NCBI RefSeq assembly: GCF_018616375.1
Contig: NZ_JAEQBB010000001.1
Location: 434,001-498,000, forward strand
Source of the DNA: Exiguobacterium sp. J17977
GTDB taxonomy: Bacteria > Bacillota > Bacilli > Exiguobacteriales > Exiguobacteriaceae
Reading direction: 5' to 3'
DNA length: 64,000 bases
The first letter of the stretch is position 1, and every line of letters starts with the position of its first letter. Made by a program: the position numbers and the translations under genes. Shown here piece by piece: positions 41,092-50,106 of this stretch. The notes under the pieces were generated by a model. It ran no database searches. It saw nothing but the letters and a program-made list of their open reading frames with translations, and was not told where the DNA came from.

Positions 41092-41481
41092 ATGACTGTG
41101 GAAGCAACAACTTGTCAAACGTGCGGACGGCTGTTCATGAAACAAAGCCGCTCGCCATACTGCCCATCCTGCGCGGAAGTCGATTTCCAAAACTTCTTGA
41201 AAGTCCGGGACTTCATCCGCGAACCCGCCAACAAACAGACGACAATCGGAGCCCTCGTCGAAGCGACGAACGTCTCCGAACTTGATATCACGCGATATAT
41301 CCATGAAGGACGCTTGATCATCAAGGACAACCCGTCACTGAACATCGCCTGCGTGCGTTGCGGCAATCCGACGAACCAAGGAAAGGTATGCGCGGACTGT
41401 CAGACCGACATGCAGCAAGAACTGAAAGGGCTACAAGCCAGCGTCACGAAACAAAGCGTTCGCGCTTATCGTTTGGATTAA
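41092..41481 (+). CDS. yvyF: YvyF, TIGR03826-type flagellar operon protein
   Basis: A 129-residue protein with two zinc-ribbon Cys pairs: CQTC and CPSC near the N-terminus (8-11, 25-28) and CVRC and CADC in the C-terminal half. A helical middle with an HTH-like ALVEATNVSELDITRYIHEGRL lies between them, much as in MerR-like fragments. It is always found before flgM in Bacilli, but its job is not well defined. Confidence 0.88.
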   Translation: MTVEATTCQTCGRLFMKQSRSPYCPSCAEVDFQNFLKVRDFIREPANKQTTIGALVEATNVSELDITRYIHEGRLIIKDNPSLNIACVRCGNPTNQGKVCADCQTDMQQELKGLQASVTKQSVRAYRLD

Positions 41482-41505
41482 CAACTGAGAAGAGGGGGGA
41501 CACGT

Positions 41506-41757
41506 ATGCGCATCGATTCTGCAAAGTGGGTACACTTACCGAACACTTACGAGAAGAAAACGCAACCTGAGACGAAGCCCGAGCTGACACGCCAAACGGA
41601 CCAACTATCGATATCGGCCGAAGCCCGCGCCCGGTTTGAAGAACCGGTGAAACACCCGGAGCGCCTGGAGAAGATCAACGCCTTGAAGGCAGAGATTAAC
41701 GCCGGGACGTATTCACGGGACGCGCGCGACATCGCCAAACGCTTTCTACAAGGATGA
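41506..41757 (+). CDS. flgM: FlgM, anti-sigma-D factor
   Basis: An 83-residue protein. The sigma-binding C-terminal half reads LSISAEARARFEEP, then INALKAEINAGTYSRDARDIAKRFL, the FlgM/SigD-binding signature; the N-terminus is disordered. It holds sigma D until the hook-basal body is complete. AGAGGGGGG precedes the ATG. A strong terminator lies between it and flgN. Confidence 0.92.
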   Translation: MRIDSAKWVHLPNTYEKKTQPETKPELTRQTDQLSISAEARARFEEPVKHPERLEKINALKAEINAGTYSRDARDIAKRFLQG

Positions 41758-41806
41758 ATGAAAGCGGGGTCCGAGGGAGACCTTCGCATAAATAAGATGG
41801 CACGGA

Positions 41807-41852
41807 AGCTGACTAAACAAGGGGCACCCTTTCTTTAGTCGGCTCTTTTTTT
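41807..41852 (+). terminator. Strong terminator inside the flagellar operon (flgM / flgN)
   Basis: AGCTGACTAAA (41807-41817) pairs with TTTAGTCGGCT (41834-41844); an inner AAGGG/CCCTT extends the stem, and eight or more T follow. A weaker hairpin lies at 41763-41787. Only partial read-through or a cryptic promoter would feed flgN-flgK-flgL. Confidence 0.85.
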
Positions 41853-41869
41853 GGACAAAGGAGAGACTT

Positions 41870-42226
41870 ATGCTCACATTACATACACGTTTACTCGAAC
41901 TGGCTTATGACAAAGAACGGCTGCTCGTGAGCGGGAACATGCCCGCTTTCAGCGCACTCGTCAAAGAAGAGGCGACGCTCCTCCGACAAATCAAACAAAA
42001 AGAAGCGGAACGACTTCAAGGAACGCTCGTTTTGGACGATGAAGAGAAGGAAGCGTTACGACCGGTTCTCTTCGAGCTGAAACGGCAGAATGAATTGAAC
42101 GCCGTCCTGCTCGAACAGTCGCTCCGGTATATCGAATGGCATTTGGACATGCTCATGCCAGAGGCAGATGATTTCACGTACGGCCAACAGGCGCTCGAGA
42201 CGCGCTCGTTCAGCCGGGATGTATAA
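41870..42226 (+). CDS. flgN: FlgN-type export chaperone
   Basis: A 118-residue all-helical protein with FlgN character (LLELAYDKERLLVSGNM, then EATLLRQIKQKEAERL). It is followed by flgK and flgL, whose products it would escort to the export apparatus. AAAGGAGAG precedes the ATG. Confidence 0.85.
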   Translation: MLTLHTRLLELAYDKERLLVSGNMPAFSALVKEEATLLRQIKQKEAERLQGTLVLDDEEKEALRPVLFELKRQNELNAVLLEQSLRYIEWHLDMLMPEADDFTYGQQALETRSFSRDV

Positions 42227-42238
42227 GGAGGAAGTTTG

Positions 42239-43732
42239 ATGGGCTCAACATTTATGGGATTAGAGACGGCGCGCCGCAGTTTGACGACGCACCAGTGGGC
42301 GCTCCAGGCGACAGGGAACAACGTCGCCAACGCCTCGAACCCGGGCTACTCGCGCCAACGCTTGTCGCTCGGCATGACCGAACAACTCAGTGTCAACTTC
42401 GGGGGAACGAAGGCCGGGCAGTTCGGGACCGGTGTCCGCGGTGAGACGCTCGCCCGGATCCGCGATTTGATGATCGACCAACAGTACCGCGACGAGTCGG
42501 TGAAGAACGCCTACTACGCGACGAAAGAGGCGGCGTTCGGCCGGATGGAAGACATCGTCAACGAGCCGTCCGAGACGGGACTCGCCAAATCGCTCGACTT
42601 GTTCTGGGCCTCGCTTCAAGATTTGTCGGTCAACCCGGATGACGCCGGCGCGCGCAGCGTCGTGCGCCAGCGGGCGATGACACTTGCCGAGACGTTCAAC
42701 TATATGTCGTCCTCGCTCCAAAAAGTGCAGGCCGACCTGGCGTCAGAAGGCGATGTCGTCGTCAAAAAAGTGAACGACTTGATGACGAAAATCAGTCAGG
42801 TCAACCGTCAAATTGGGGATGCCGAGCCGCTCGGCGTGCTCCCGAACGAACTGTATGACGAACGGGACCGCTATATGGACGAGCTCGCCCAATATATGGA
42901 CTTCACCCGCGTCCCGGTCGACTATACGAACGGCGAGTCACGCGGGAACTCACAGAAGGTCGCCGAGGGCCGCATCGACATCGTCGTCTCCATCAATGGC
43001 GTCGACCACAAACTCGTCGACGGCATCAACGGCACGGTCGGCTCGTTCGACGGTCTCGATATGACCGATGCAAGCGGAGCGGACGTGGCCCTCACGCACG
43101 CCACGATGCCGAACGGCAAATGGAAAGCGCTCGTCGAGATGTACGGCACGGACACGCCAGCATCAGGCAGCGTGAACGGCGTCTACGCGACGATGTTGAA
43201 AGACTTGGACGAGATGGCCGGCAAGTTCGCCTCGGCGTTCAACACGGCCCACAGCAACAACATGGACGCCAAAGGCAACGCCGGCACGGCGAACTTCTTC
43301 GAAGGGACGGCGAGCGCTGCGACAATCAAAGTGAGCGACGCCGTCATGAACAACCTCGACTTGATCGCCGCGTCACAGGACGGCAACATCGGGGACGGTA
43401 GCGGTGCCCTCGCTTTGGCGAACTTGAAGTCGGCCACGCTCAGCTTCGACGGATCGGTCCAGACGGACACGTCAATCGGCAAATACTATCAAAACGTCAT
43501 CGGCAACATGGCCGTCGCCGCCGACCAGAGCGGACGCCTCGCCCAGAGCACGTTCGCGCTCATGGCGAGCTCAGACCAGCGTCGCCAAGCGGTGAGCGCC
43601 GTGTCGCTCGACGAAGAGATGACGATGATGATTCAATATCAACACGCTTATAACGCGGCGGCCCGTAACATCACGGCCGTCGACGAGATGCTCGACAAAA
43701 TCATCAACGGCATGGGTGTCGTAGGGAGGTAA
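42239..43732 (+). CDS. flgK: FlgK, hook-filament junction protein 1
   Basis: A 497-residue axial protein. The N-terminal signature TFMGLETARRSLTTHQWALQ and NVANASNPGYSRQR (about 28-41) and the C-terminal DEEMTMMIQYQHAYNAAARNI with a terminal amphipathic helix are both typical. ATG 42239, 7 bases after AGGAGG, is taken instead of the TTG before it. Confidence 0.93.
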   Translation: MGSTFMGLETARRSLTTHQWALQATGNNVANASNPGYSRQRLSLGMTEQLSVNFGGTKAGQFGTGVRGETLARIRDLMIDQQYRDESVKNAYYATKEAAFGRMEDIVNEPSETGLAKSLDLFWASLQDLSVNPDDAGARSVVRQRAMTLAETFNYMSSSLQKVQADLASEGDVVVKKVNDLMTKISQVNRQIGDAEPLGVLPNELYDERDRYMDELAQYMDFTRVPVDYTNGESRGNSQKVAEGRIDIVVSINGVDHKLVDGINGTVGSFDGLDMTDASGADVALTHATMPNGKWKALVEMYGTDTPASGSVNGVYATMLKDLDEMAGKFASAFNTAHSNNMDAKGNAGTANFFEGTASAATIKVSDAVMNNLDLIAASQDGNIGDGSGALALANLKSATLSFDGSVQTDTSIGKYYQNVIGNMAVAADQSGRLAQSTFALMASSDQRRQAVSAVSLDEEMTMMIQYQHAYNAAARNITAVDEMLDKIINGMGVVGR

Positions 43733-43738
43733 TGCTTG

Positions 43739-44668
43739 ATGCGAGTCACACAGACGATGCTCACACAGACGAACTTGAAACATTTATCGAGCAGTTATAA
43801 CAAGCTCGCCCAAGTCCAAGAACAGCTCATCAGCGGGAAACGGATCCAGAAGGCGTCCGAGGACCCGGTCGTCGCCATGCAGGGCATGCGCTACCGGACC
43901 GAGGTACGCGAGGTCGACCAATTCCGTCGCAACGTCAGCGAGGCGACGAGCTGGATGGACTTGACCGATTCGACGTTGAACGAAGTGACGGAAGCCGTCA
44001 AACGGATCCGCGAATTGACGACACAGGCGGCCAACGACACGTATGAGTCGTCGCAGCGTCAAATCATCCAGAGTGAGGTCAATCAGTTGATCGAACATCT
44101 CGGCTCGCTCGCGAACGCGAAGTCGGGCGAGAAATATATTTACAACGGCACGAAGACGGACCAGCCGCTCGTCGATATGGACGCCTTGAAGGCGTATCTC
44201 GCCGACCCGAACGGGGACGTCAACAGCATCTATCCGGGTGGGGCACCGACCGCGAGCGGGAAAGTCGCCTTCGAAGTATCGAAAGGCATCACCGTTCAAG
44301 TGAACATGCAACCGGAGACGGTGTTCGGGAGTGACGTATTCGCCGGACTGCACGACCTCGTCACGAAACTGGCCGACCCGAACACGACCGGGGAAGTGCT
44401 CTCGAACGAACTCGCCGACCTCGACGTCATCGCCCAAAATTTGATCACGGAGCGGGCCGAGCTCGGGGCTCGCGCCAACCGGTTGGAACTCGTCGACAAC
44501 CGCCTGCAAGAACATGAGATTATTGCCAAGACGATCATGTCCGATAACGAGGACATCGACATCGAACGAGTCATCATGGAGCTCAAGTCGCACGAGACGG
44601 TGCACCGGGCCGCACTATCGGCCGGGGCACGTATCATCCAACCGACGCTCCTCGACTTCCTCCGGTAA
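43739..44668 (+). CDS. flgL: FlgL, hook-filament junction protein 3
   Basis: A 309-residue flagellin-like junction protein. N-terminal RVTQTMLTQTNLKHLSSSYNKL and GKRIQKASEDPV, and a C-terminal part with GARANRLELVDNRLQEHE are flagellin-fold hallmarks. It follows flgK by 6 bases. Start ATG 43739 is 7 bases after GGGAGG. Confidence 0.92.
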   Translation: MRVTQTMLTQTNLKHLSSSYNKLAQVQEQLISGKRIQKASEDPVVAMQGMRYRTEVREVDQFRRNVSEATSWMDLTDSTLNEVTEAVKRIRELTTQAANDTYESSQRQIIQSEVNQLIEHLGSLANAKSGEKYIYNGTKTDQPLVDMDALKAYLADPNGDVNSIYPGGAPTASGKVAFEVSKGITVQVNMQPETVFGSDVFAGLHDLVTKLADPNTTGEVLSNELADLDVIAQNLITERAELGARANRLELVDNRLQEHEIIAKTIMSDNEDIDIERVIMELKSHETVHRAALSAGARIIQPTLLDFLR

Positions 44669-44671
44669 GCG

Positions 44672-45247
44672 ATGAATATCGCCCGGCTTGAGATGCGGCA
44701 GACGCAGGCCGCCATTCAAATCACGTCGAACCGGCCGCACCTCGAGATGCGGCAAGGCCGGGCCGACGTGTCGATGACACAAGGCAAGGTCGAAATGACG
44801 CAACAGACGACAGGCGGCACGCTCGAAGTCGACTCGTCGGTCGCGCGCAGTGAAAGCAACCTAAAGGCCGCACTCGAGCTCGGCCGCCATTTCGGTCAGC
44901 TCGGGGAACAGGCGGCCCGGGAAGCGACGTCGACCACGGCCCGGGATGGGGACCGGCTCATGCGCATCGAGAACGGCAATCCGATTGCCGCGATGGCCGC
45001 CGAGAAGACGAGCTCCCCATACCCGGTCGTCGACATGGACTTCATGCCGAAGTCGCTCGACCGTGTGAAGTTGACGTATACGCCGGCGGATGTCAAAATC
45101 GAGTGGAACCTGACGCCGGCACAGATTGATGTATCACTCACCCCGGCCGACATCTCGTTCACGCCATGGACGACGGACATCTCGCTCCGTCAACAGGCAT
45201 CGCTCGAGATGTGGCCGGTCGGTGGCATGTATGATGAGACGCGTTGA
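44672..45247 (+). CDS. yviE: YviE-like protein (DUF6470)
   Basis: A 191-residue protein rich in short beta strands with repeated x-L-E-M-R-Q-like units at the start (LEMRQTQAAIQI, LEMRQGRADVSM) and ending in LTPAQIDVSLTPADI. It matches the yviE position between flgL and fliW. The RBS is poor, and it starts 3 bases after the flgL stop, so translation is probably coupled. Its function is unknown. Confidence 0.8.
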   Translation: MNIARLEMRQTQAAIQITSNRPHLEMRQGRADVSMTQGKVEMTQQTTGGTLEVDSSVARSESNLKAALELGRHFGQLGEQAAREATSTTARDGDRLMRIENGNPIAAMAAEKTSSPYPVVDMDFMPKSLDRVKLTYTPADVKIEWNLTPAQIDVSLTPADISFTPWTTDISLRQQASLEMWPVGGMYDETR

Positions 45248-45262
45248 AAGTGAGGATGACCC

Positions 45263-45700
45263 ATGTTCATTGAGACAGACTATTTTGGCAAGATCGAAGT
45301 AAATGAAGACGAGACGATCTCGTTCGTCAGCGAGATTCCCGGGTTCCCGGAATCAAAGACGTTCGCCCTCATCCCGTACGGCGACGAGCTCCCGTTCTGG
45401 TCGCTCCAGTCGCTCGAGGACCCGGCCTGCGCCTTCGTCGTGACGAACCCGTTCTGGCACAAGTCAGACTATGCGTTCGAATTGACCGACGGCGCGAAAG
45501 AGCAACTCGGCATCGATGAGGCGGAACACGTCTCGGTGTATGCCATCGTGACGCTCCGCGATCCGTTCGACGCCTCGACGCTCAACTTGAAGGCCCCGAT
45601 CGTCATCGAGACGAAAGAGCGCCGCGGGAAGCAAGTCATCTTGGATGACGTCTACCCGGCCCGGTTCCCGCTCGGTGGTCAGAAAGAAGAGGTGCGCTGA
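45263..45700 (+). CDS. fliW: FliW, flagellin assembly factor and CsrA antagonist
   Basis: A 145-residue FliW. It begins with the [21 protein letters not shown] motif, followed by [21 protein letters not shown]. It binds either newly made flagellin or CsrA and so links flagellin translation to secretion. The stop shares a base with the csrA start. Confidence 0.93.
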   Translation: MFIETDYFGKIEVNEDETISFVSEIPGFPESKTFALIPYGDELPFWSLQSLEDPACAFVVTNPFWHKSDYAFELTDGAKEQLGIDEAEHVSVYAIVTLRDPFDASTLNLKAPIVIETKERRGKQVILDDVYPARFPLGGQKEEVR

Positions 45701-45927
45701 TGCTCGTATTGAAACGAAAACAAGGCGAGGCCATCCATATCGGGGACGATGTGACGCTCACCGTGCTCGCCATTGAAGGCGACCAGGTCAAACTCGGCAT
45801 CGACGCCCCGCGCCATATCGACATTCATCGTCATGAGGTGTACGTCCAGATGCAGACCGAGAACGAGTCGGCCCGCGCCAGCGCCAACTTGATGAAACAG
45901 ATGATGCAAAACAAGTCGGAAGCGTGA
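45700..45927 (+). CDS. csrA: CsrA, translational repressor
   Basis: A 75-residue CsrA. The RNA-binding strands [17 protein letters not shown] (2-18) and the [16 protein letters not shown] segment with the key Arg (about 44) are conserved. It binds GGA sites, notably in the hag leader present in this window. The overlapping start with fliW (TGATG) suggests coupled synthesis of repressor and antagonist. Confidence 0.94.
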   Translation: MLVLKRKQGEAIHIGDDVTLTVLAIEGDQVKLGIDAPRHIDIHRHEVYVQMQTENESARASANLMKQMMQNKSEA

Positions 45928-45941
45928 GCTTCCGGCTTTTT
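45917..45941 (+). terminator. Terminator overlapping the csrA stop
   Basis: CGGAAGC (45917-45923) pairs with GCTTCCG (45928-45934), with a six-T run close behind. Confidence 0.85.
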
Positions 45942-45964
45942 AGCTATCCTAAAATTTGGATAGG

Positions 45965-45978
45965 GTGACATGTGTCAC
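45965..45978. promoter_or_regulatory. Inverted repeat before the diguanylate cyclase gene
   Basis: GTGACA-TG-TGTCAC, a short perfect dyad 50-60 bases before the start codon. It is a possible repressor site; the regulator is unknown. Confidence 0.35.
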
Positions 45979-46026
45979 TTTTGTACGATAGGATAGGAGG
46001 AAAGAAATGGCGGGAGAGGACAAGGC

Positions 46027-47082
46027 TTGGGTCAAGTCATCAACATCTTTTTCATCAATGTCAGTATCATCTATCTCGTTTTATCGCTGGCTCTGTATCT
46101 CATGCGCCAGCTGTTGCCGATTCAGGCAGGCTCCCCCTATGCAATCCGCATCTGGTTCGGGATTGCCATGGGGCTCGCGGCCGTGCTGTTGACGGTCAAC
46201 TCGTTTCAAGTCGGGGAGGCGCGGGTCGACCTCCGGGTGATCCCGCTCGCGCTCTCAGGTGCCTATGCCGGACCGGTCGGGGTCGCCGTCACGATGGGGC
46301 TGACCCTGCTCGGTCGCTTCGGTCTCGACGGTATGACCGACCAATTCATCCGCTCGTTCGGTACGCTTGCCCTGTTCTTCATGTTGTCGCTCGTGTTGAA
46401 TCGCATCGTGCTACGCCGTGGCCACTTGTATTCGGCCTATCTCGTGTTTGGGACCGTGCTCGTCTTGTTCCGGATTGCGGGCAACGTCCCGATGCAGGCG
46501 TTCACGACCGTGTTCTTGCCGTATTTCGTCATGACGTTCCTCGGCGGATGGATGTGTTATTGGGTCGCGAAACAGATCGAGACGCACCTGCGCATGTTCC
46601 GGCTGCACGCGCAGCGGGCGACGATTGACGAGCTGACGGGTCTTCCGAACCGCTATATGACGCTCGAACGGTTGAACGAGGTCGAGATGTCGGGTCTCCC
46701 TTGGGCGCTGTTCGTCATCGACGTCGACCGGTTCAAGCAGCTGAACGATACATATGGCCATCGGGCTGGCGACGCGGCGCTTCATCACATCGGTCAAACG
46801 TTACAGGCGAACTGTCCGCCGGACGGCTTCGTCGGCCGCTATGGCGGGGAAGAGTTTCTGATGGTGCTCGAGGATGCAGGCGATGTCCGATTGATCGCTG
46901 ACGATCTCGTCACGGTCATCCGCGACACCCCTTTCTCGTTCGAAGGGACGCATATCCCGATGACGATATCGCTCGGGGCCTCGCTCGCCGGGGCAGAACC
47001 GGGCACGGTCGTGTTCGAACGGGCCGACGCCGCGCTTTACACGGCGAAGACGAGCGGGCGCGATCAAGCGAAAATCGGATAA
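46027..47082 (+). CDS. GGDEF diguanylate cyclase with 5TM sensor domain
   Basis: A 351-residue protein. Five to six helices (about 5-185) form a 5TMR-LYT-like sensor (AGPVGVAVTMGLTLLGRFGLDG), followed by a GGDEF domain (about 195-350). The active site is GGEEF (273-277) with IDVDRFKQLNDTYGHRAGD; the RxxD inhibitory site is absent, so product inhibition is unlikely. It would make c-di-GMP. The only in-frame start is TTG 46027, with GGGAGAGGA 6 bases upstream. A better RBS and ATG at 46007 open a different, 61-codon frame. Confidence 0.85.
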   Translation: MGQVINIFFINVSIIYLVLSLALYLMRQLLPIQAGSPYAIRIWFGIAMGLAAVLLTVNSFQVGEARVDLRVIPLALSGAYAGPVGVAVTMGLTLLGRFGLDGMTDQFIRSFGTLALFFMLSLVLNRIVLRRGHLYSAYLVFGTVLVLFRIAGNVPMQAFTTVFLPYFVMTFLGGWMCYWVAKQIETHLRMFRLHAQRATIDELTGLPNRYMTLERLNEVEMSGLPWALFVIDVDRFKQLNDTYGHRAGDAALHHIGQTLQANCPPDGFVGRYGGEEFLMVLEDAGDVRLIADDLVTVIRDTPFSFEGTHIPMTISLGASLAGAEPGTVVFERADAALYTAKTSGRDQAKIG

Positions 47083-47090
47083 ACAAAAAA

Positions 47091-47116
47091 ATCGGTCCCG
47101 AGGGGCCGATTTTTTT
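47091..47116. terminator. Bidirectional terminator
   Basis: ATCGGTCCC (47091-47099) pairs with GGGGCCGAT (47102-47110), flanked by A and T runs. Confidence 0.85.
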
Positions 47117-48029
47117 AGTGGATATTTTTCTTTTTGAACTGGCCGCCTCGGACGTCGTGGATATTGCCGATGGCGAGGAACGCCTTCTCGTCATAGTCGT
47201 CGAGGATGTCCTTCAATTTCGTCTCTTCTAACCGGCTGATGACGGTGAAGACGACTTTCTTGCCGTCGCCCGTGTACGCCCCTTCCCCGTGCAGATACGT
47301 CACACCCCGACCGAGCCGATCCATGATGGCCTGCCCAATGTCGTCCGGCGCCGTCGTGATAATCCACGCCGCCTTCGACTGGTCGAGTCCCTCGAGCACG
47401 ATGTCGATCGTCTTGAAGGCGACGAAGTACGTGATGAGTGAGTACATCGCCCGGTCCCAGCTGAAGACGAAGCCGGCCGTCCCGAGAATGAAGATGTTGA
47501 AGAACATGACGATCTCACCAACGGAGAACGGGAGCCGGTCCGTGAACGACACGGCCAAAATCTCGGTCCCGTCGAGCGACCCGCCGGCCCGGATGACAAG
47601 GCCGATGCCGGCTCCGAGCAGGAAGCCGCCGAATACGGTCGAGAGAAGCAAATCGTCCGTGAACGGCTCGATCGTATGAAGTAAAATCGTGAAGCCGGAC
47701 ATGAGCATGATGGCAATCAACGTGACGATGGCGAACGTCTTCCCGATTTGGCGATAGCCGAAGAAGATGAACGGCAAGTTGAACAGGACGAGCCAGATGG
47801 CGAGTTTCGTTTCCGTCAAATACGACGTGATGATTGAGACGCCGACGATGCCGCCATCGATGATTTGGTTCGGGACGAGGAACGCCTCGAGCCCGATGGC
47901 GAAGATGAACGACCCAATTAACAGGAGTAGCCCCTTGGCGAGGAGTTCGGTCGGTTTGATTGGATTATGGACACGTTTCAAACGGAGCACTTCCTCCGGG
48001 GACGGGGAAGGCATCGGTGGACGCTGCAT
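47115..48029 (-). CDS. YitT-family membrane protein (paralogue 1)
   Basis: A 304-residue protein. Five transmembrane helices (about 35-210) with the family signature VPNQIIDGGIVGVSI and AGIGLVIRAGGSLDGTEI precede a C-terminal DUF2179 cytoplasmic domain (about 220-300, GRGVTYLHGEGAYTG). The function of the family is unknown. AAAAGGAG precedes the ATG. A paralogue is transcribed in the opposite direction 162 bases away. Confidence 0.85.
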   Translation of the reverse strand: MQRPPMPSPSPEEVLRLKRVHNPIKPTELLAKGLLLLIGSFIFAIGLEAFLVPNQIIDGGIVGVSIITSYLTETKLAIWLVLFNLPFIFFGYRQIGKTFAIVTLIAIMLMSGFTILLHTIEPFTDDLLLSTVFGGFLLGAGIGLVIRAGGSLDGTEILAVSFTDRLPFSVGEIVMFFNIFILGTAGFVFSWDRAMYSLITYFVAFKTIDIVLEGLDQSKAAWIITTAPDDIGQAIMDRLGRGVTYLHGEGAYTGDGKKVVFTVISRLEETKLKDILDDYDEKAFLAIGNIHDVRGGQFKKKNIH

Positions 48030-48191
48030 CGGGGGTCACTCCTTTTTCTTTTCAGTATAGCAAACCTCACACCGGATGAAGCAGAAGCGGCAGACAATCT
48101 GACACAACTTTTCGATTGATGCCACGAATGTTATTTCACTATTTTTTTATGCTAGACTAGGAAAGTTGAAATCAAAAGGAGGACGTTACTC

Positions 48192-49052
48192 ATGAAACGT
48201 GACAATCGAGCCTGGCTCATGGGCTTTCAAATCATCATGAACATCATCGGCGGGATGATCGCGGCGTACGGCCTCGAGTCGGTGTTGATCCCGAACAGCG
48301 TATCGGACGGGGGCATCACCGGCATCAGCATCGTCGGTTCCCAACTCACGGGTGTCCCGCTCGGCGTGTTCCTCGGGATTTTGAACATCCCGTTCGTCTA
48401 TCTCGGCTATAAGCAAATCGGGAAGAGCTTTGCCATCCTATCGGTCACGGGCATCGCCTCGCTCTCGGTCGGGACGCTCATCATGCACCGCGTCCCGACG
48501 ATTATCGATGGGGACACGCTCCTCGTCACGGTCGTCGGCGGAATCATCCTCGGACTTGGGATGGGGCTGTCGCTCCGGAACGGGGGCGCGCTCGATGGCA
48601 TCGACATGCTGGCCGTCTTGTTATCGAAAAAGTTGCCGTTCGGGACGAGCGACTTGATTCTCTTCTTGAACGTGTTCGTCTTCATCGTCGTCTCGACGGT
48701 GTTCGGCCTGCAAGGAGCAGTCCTATCAGCCATCGCCTACTTCATTGCCTCGAAAGTGATTCACATCGTCGAGGAAGGACTGAGCGGCGCGAAGACGTTC
48801 AAAATCATCACGAGCGTACCGGACGTCATGGTCGAGACGGTGCGGGACCGGCTCGGCCGGAGCGCTACGCTCAACCAGATTCAAGGCGCTTATTCGAAAG
48901 AGTGCTACTACGAGATCACGTGCGTCATCAACCGGCTCGAGGAGCGGAAGATGAAAGAAATCATCAACCAAGTCGACCCCGAGGCGTTCGTCGTCGTGTA
49001 CGAGGTGTCCGAGGTCAAAGGCGGGAATTTCCGAAAACGCGATATCCATTGA
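48192..49052 (+). CDS. YitT-family membrane protein (paralogue 2)
   Basis: A 286-residue protein with the same layout: five helices (about 10-190), signature IPNSVSDGGITGISI, GLGMGLSLRNGGALDGID, and DUF2179 (about 205-280, ATLNQIQGAYSKE). The C-termini of both paralogues end in similar RGGQFKKKNIH / KGGNFRKRDIH. AAAAGGAGG lies before the ATG. Confidence 0.85.
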   Translation: MKRDNRAWLMGFQIIMNIIGGMIAAYGLESVLIPNSVSDGGITGISIVGSQLTGVPLGVFLGILNIPFVYLGYKQIGKSFAILSVTGIASLSVGTLIMHRVPTIIDGDTLLVTVVGGIILGLGMGLSLRNGGALDGIDMLAVLLSKKLPFGTSDLILFLNVFVFIVVSTVFGLQGAVLSAIAYFIASKVIHIVEEGLSGAKTFKIITSVPDVMVETVRDRLGRSATLNQIQGAYSKECYYEITCVINRLEERKMKEIINQVDPEAFVVVYEVSEVKGGNFRKRDIH

Positions 49053-49057
49053 GACGA

Positions 49058-49087
49058 ATCAAGCAGCCGGCGCTGCTTGATTTTTTT
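49058..49087 (+). terminator. Terminator after the second YitT gene
   Basis: Perfect 10-bp stem 49058-49067 / 49072-49081, CGGC loop, T-run. Confidence 0.9.
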
Positions 49088-49150
49088 GGTGGAGGCAGGG
49101 AAATGCGGGACGGATAGGGAACAAGTGGGGATTCAGAAAGGAGAGACCGT

Positions 49151-50104
49151 ATGCGTCCGCTGTTATTAGGTGTACTCGCCGCCTTGTTTTTCGCGAGCAC
49201 GTTCGTCTTGAATGAATCGATGCAGGTCGGTGGTGGCAGTTGGGCGTATAGCGCCTCGCTCCGCTTCCTGTTCATGATTCCGCTACTTATGCTCGTCGTG
49301 GCCGTCCGGGGTGGCATGACAAGGGTGCGCCGCGCCATCGTCGATCAGCCATGGCCGTGGCTCGTCTGGGGGACGGTCGGCTTCGGTCTGTTTTACGTCC
49401 CAATCTGTCTCGCCGCCGAGGTCGCACCGCCTTGGCTTATCGCCGGCACGTGGCAAGTGACGATTATCGCCGGGGCGCTGTTGTCGCCGCTGTTCCGTCG
49501 AGGTGACGGGACGCGGGAGCGGATTCCGTGGACGGCGCTCCGCTTCTCGGGACTCATCCTGTTCGGCGTCGTCTTGATGCAAGTCGAATTCCTCGCCGAC
49601 TTCGAGCCACACTTCCTATGGATCGGGGTGGTGCCGGTGTTGATTGCCGCGTTCGCCTATCCGCTTGGCAACCGGAAGATGATGGCTCACACCGACCTCG
49701 ACGTGTTCGAGCGCATCCTCGGCATGTGCATCGGCTCGCTCCCGGTCTGGCTCCTCTTGTTCGGCTACGGGCTGACGACGGGGGCGCCATCGAGCTCGCA
49801 ACTGACGCAGACGCTTCTCGTCGCCCTGTTATCGGGCGTCGTCGCGACAGTACTCTTCTTCAAGGCGACCGATCTCGTTAAACACGATATGGGGAAACTG
49901 GCCACGGTCGAGGCGACCCAGGCGCTCGAGGTGCTGTTCGCGCTCATCGGCGAGTTGATTTTCCTGCAGGCGCATCTGCCGTCCGGGCTGTCGCTCGTCG
50001 GCATCTCGCTCGTCATGATTGGGGTCGTGTTGCATAGCCGCAGCCAGTTCAACGTAAAGGAGAGTCTGGTGCCGGCGGCGAATCGATACGGGAAGGAGGG
50101 ATGA
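49151..50104 (+). CDS. DMT-type multidrug efflux transporter
   Basis: A 317-residue protein with ten helices, in the drug/metabolite transporter superfamily (the long EmrE-like 'multidrug resistance efflux' group). The start LLGVLAALFFASTFVLNESM and a C-terminal half EATQALEVLFALIGE are typical. Substrate not known. GGAGAG precedes the ATG. Its stop overlaps ATG 50101 of the next frame. Confidence 0.82.
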   Translation: MRPLLLGVLAALFFASTFVLNESMQVGGGSWAYSASLRFLFMIPLLMLVVAVRGGMTRVRRAIVDQPWPWLVWGTVGFGLFYVPICLAAEVAPPWLIAGTWQVTIIAGALLSPLFRRGDGTRERIPWTALRFSGLILFGVVLMQVEFLADFEPHFLWIGVVPVLIAAFAYPLGNRKMMAHTDLDVFERILGMCIGSLPVWLLLFGYGLTTGAPSSSQLTQTLLVALLSGVVATVLFFKATDLVKHDMGKLATVEATQALEVLFALIGELIFLQAHLPSGLSLVGISLVMIGVVLHSRSQFNVKESLVPAANRYGKEG

Positions 50105-50106
50105 AC

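Noticed and set aside
43784-44605. 273-codon minus-strand frame
   Set aside because: Antisense to flgL, which is a clear gene; no support for a second product.
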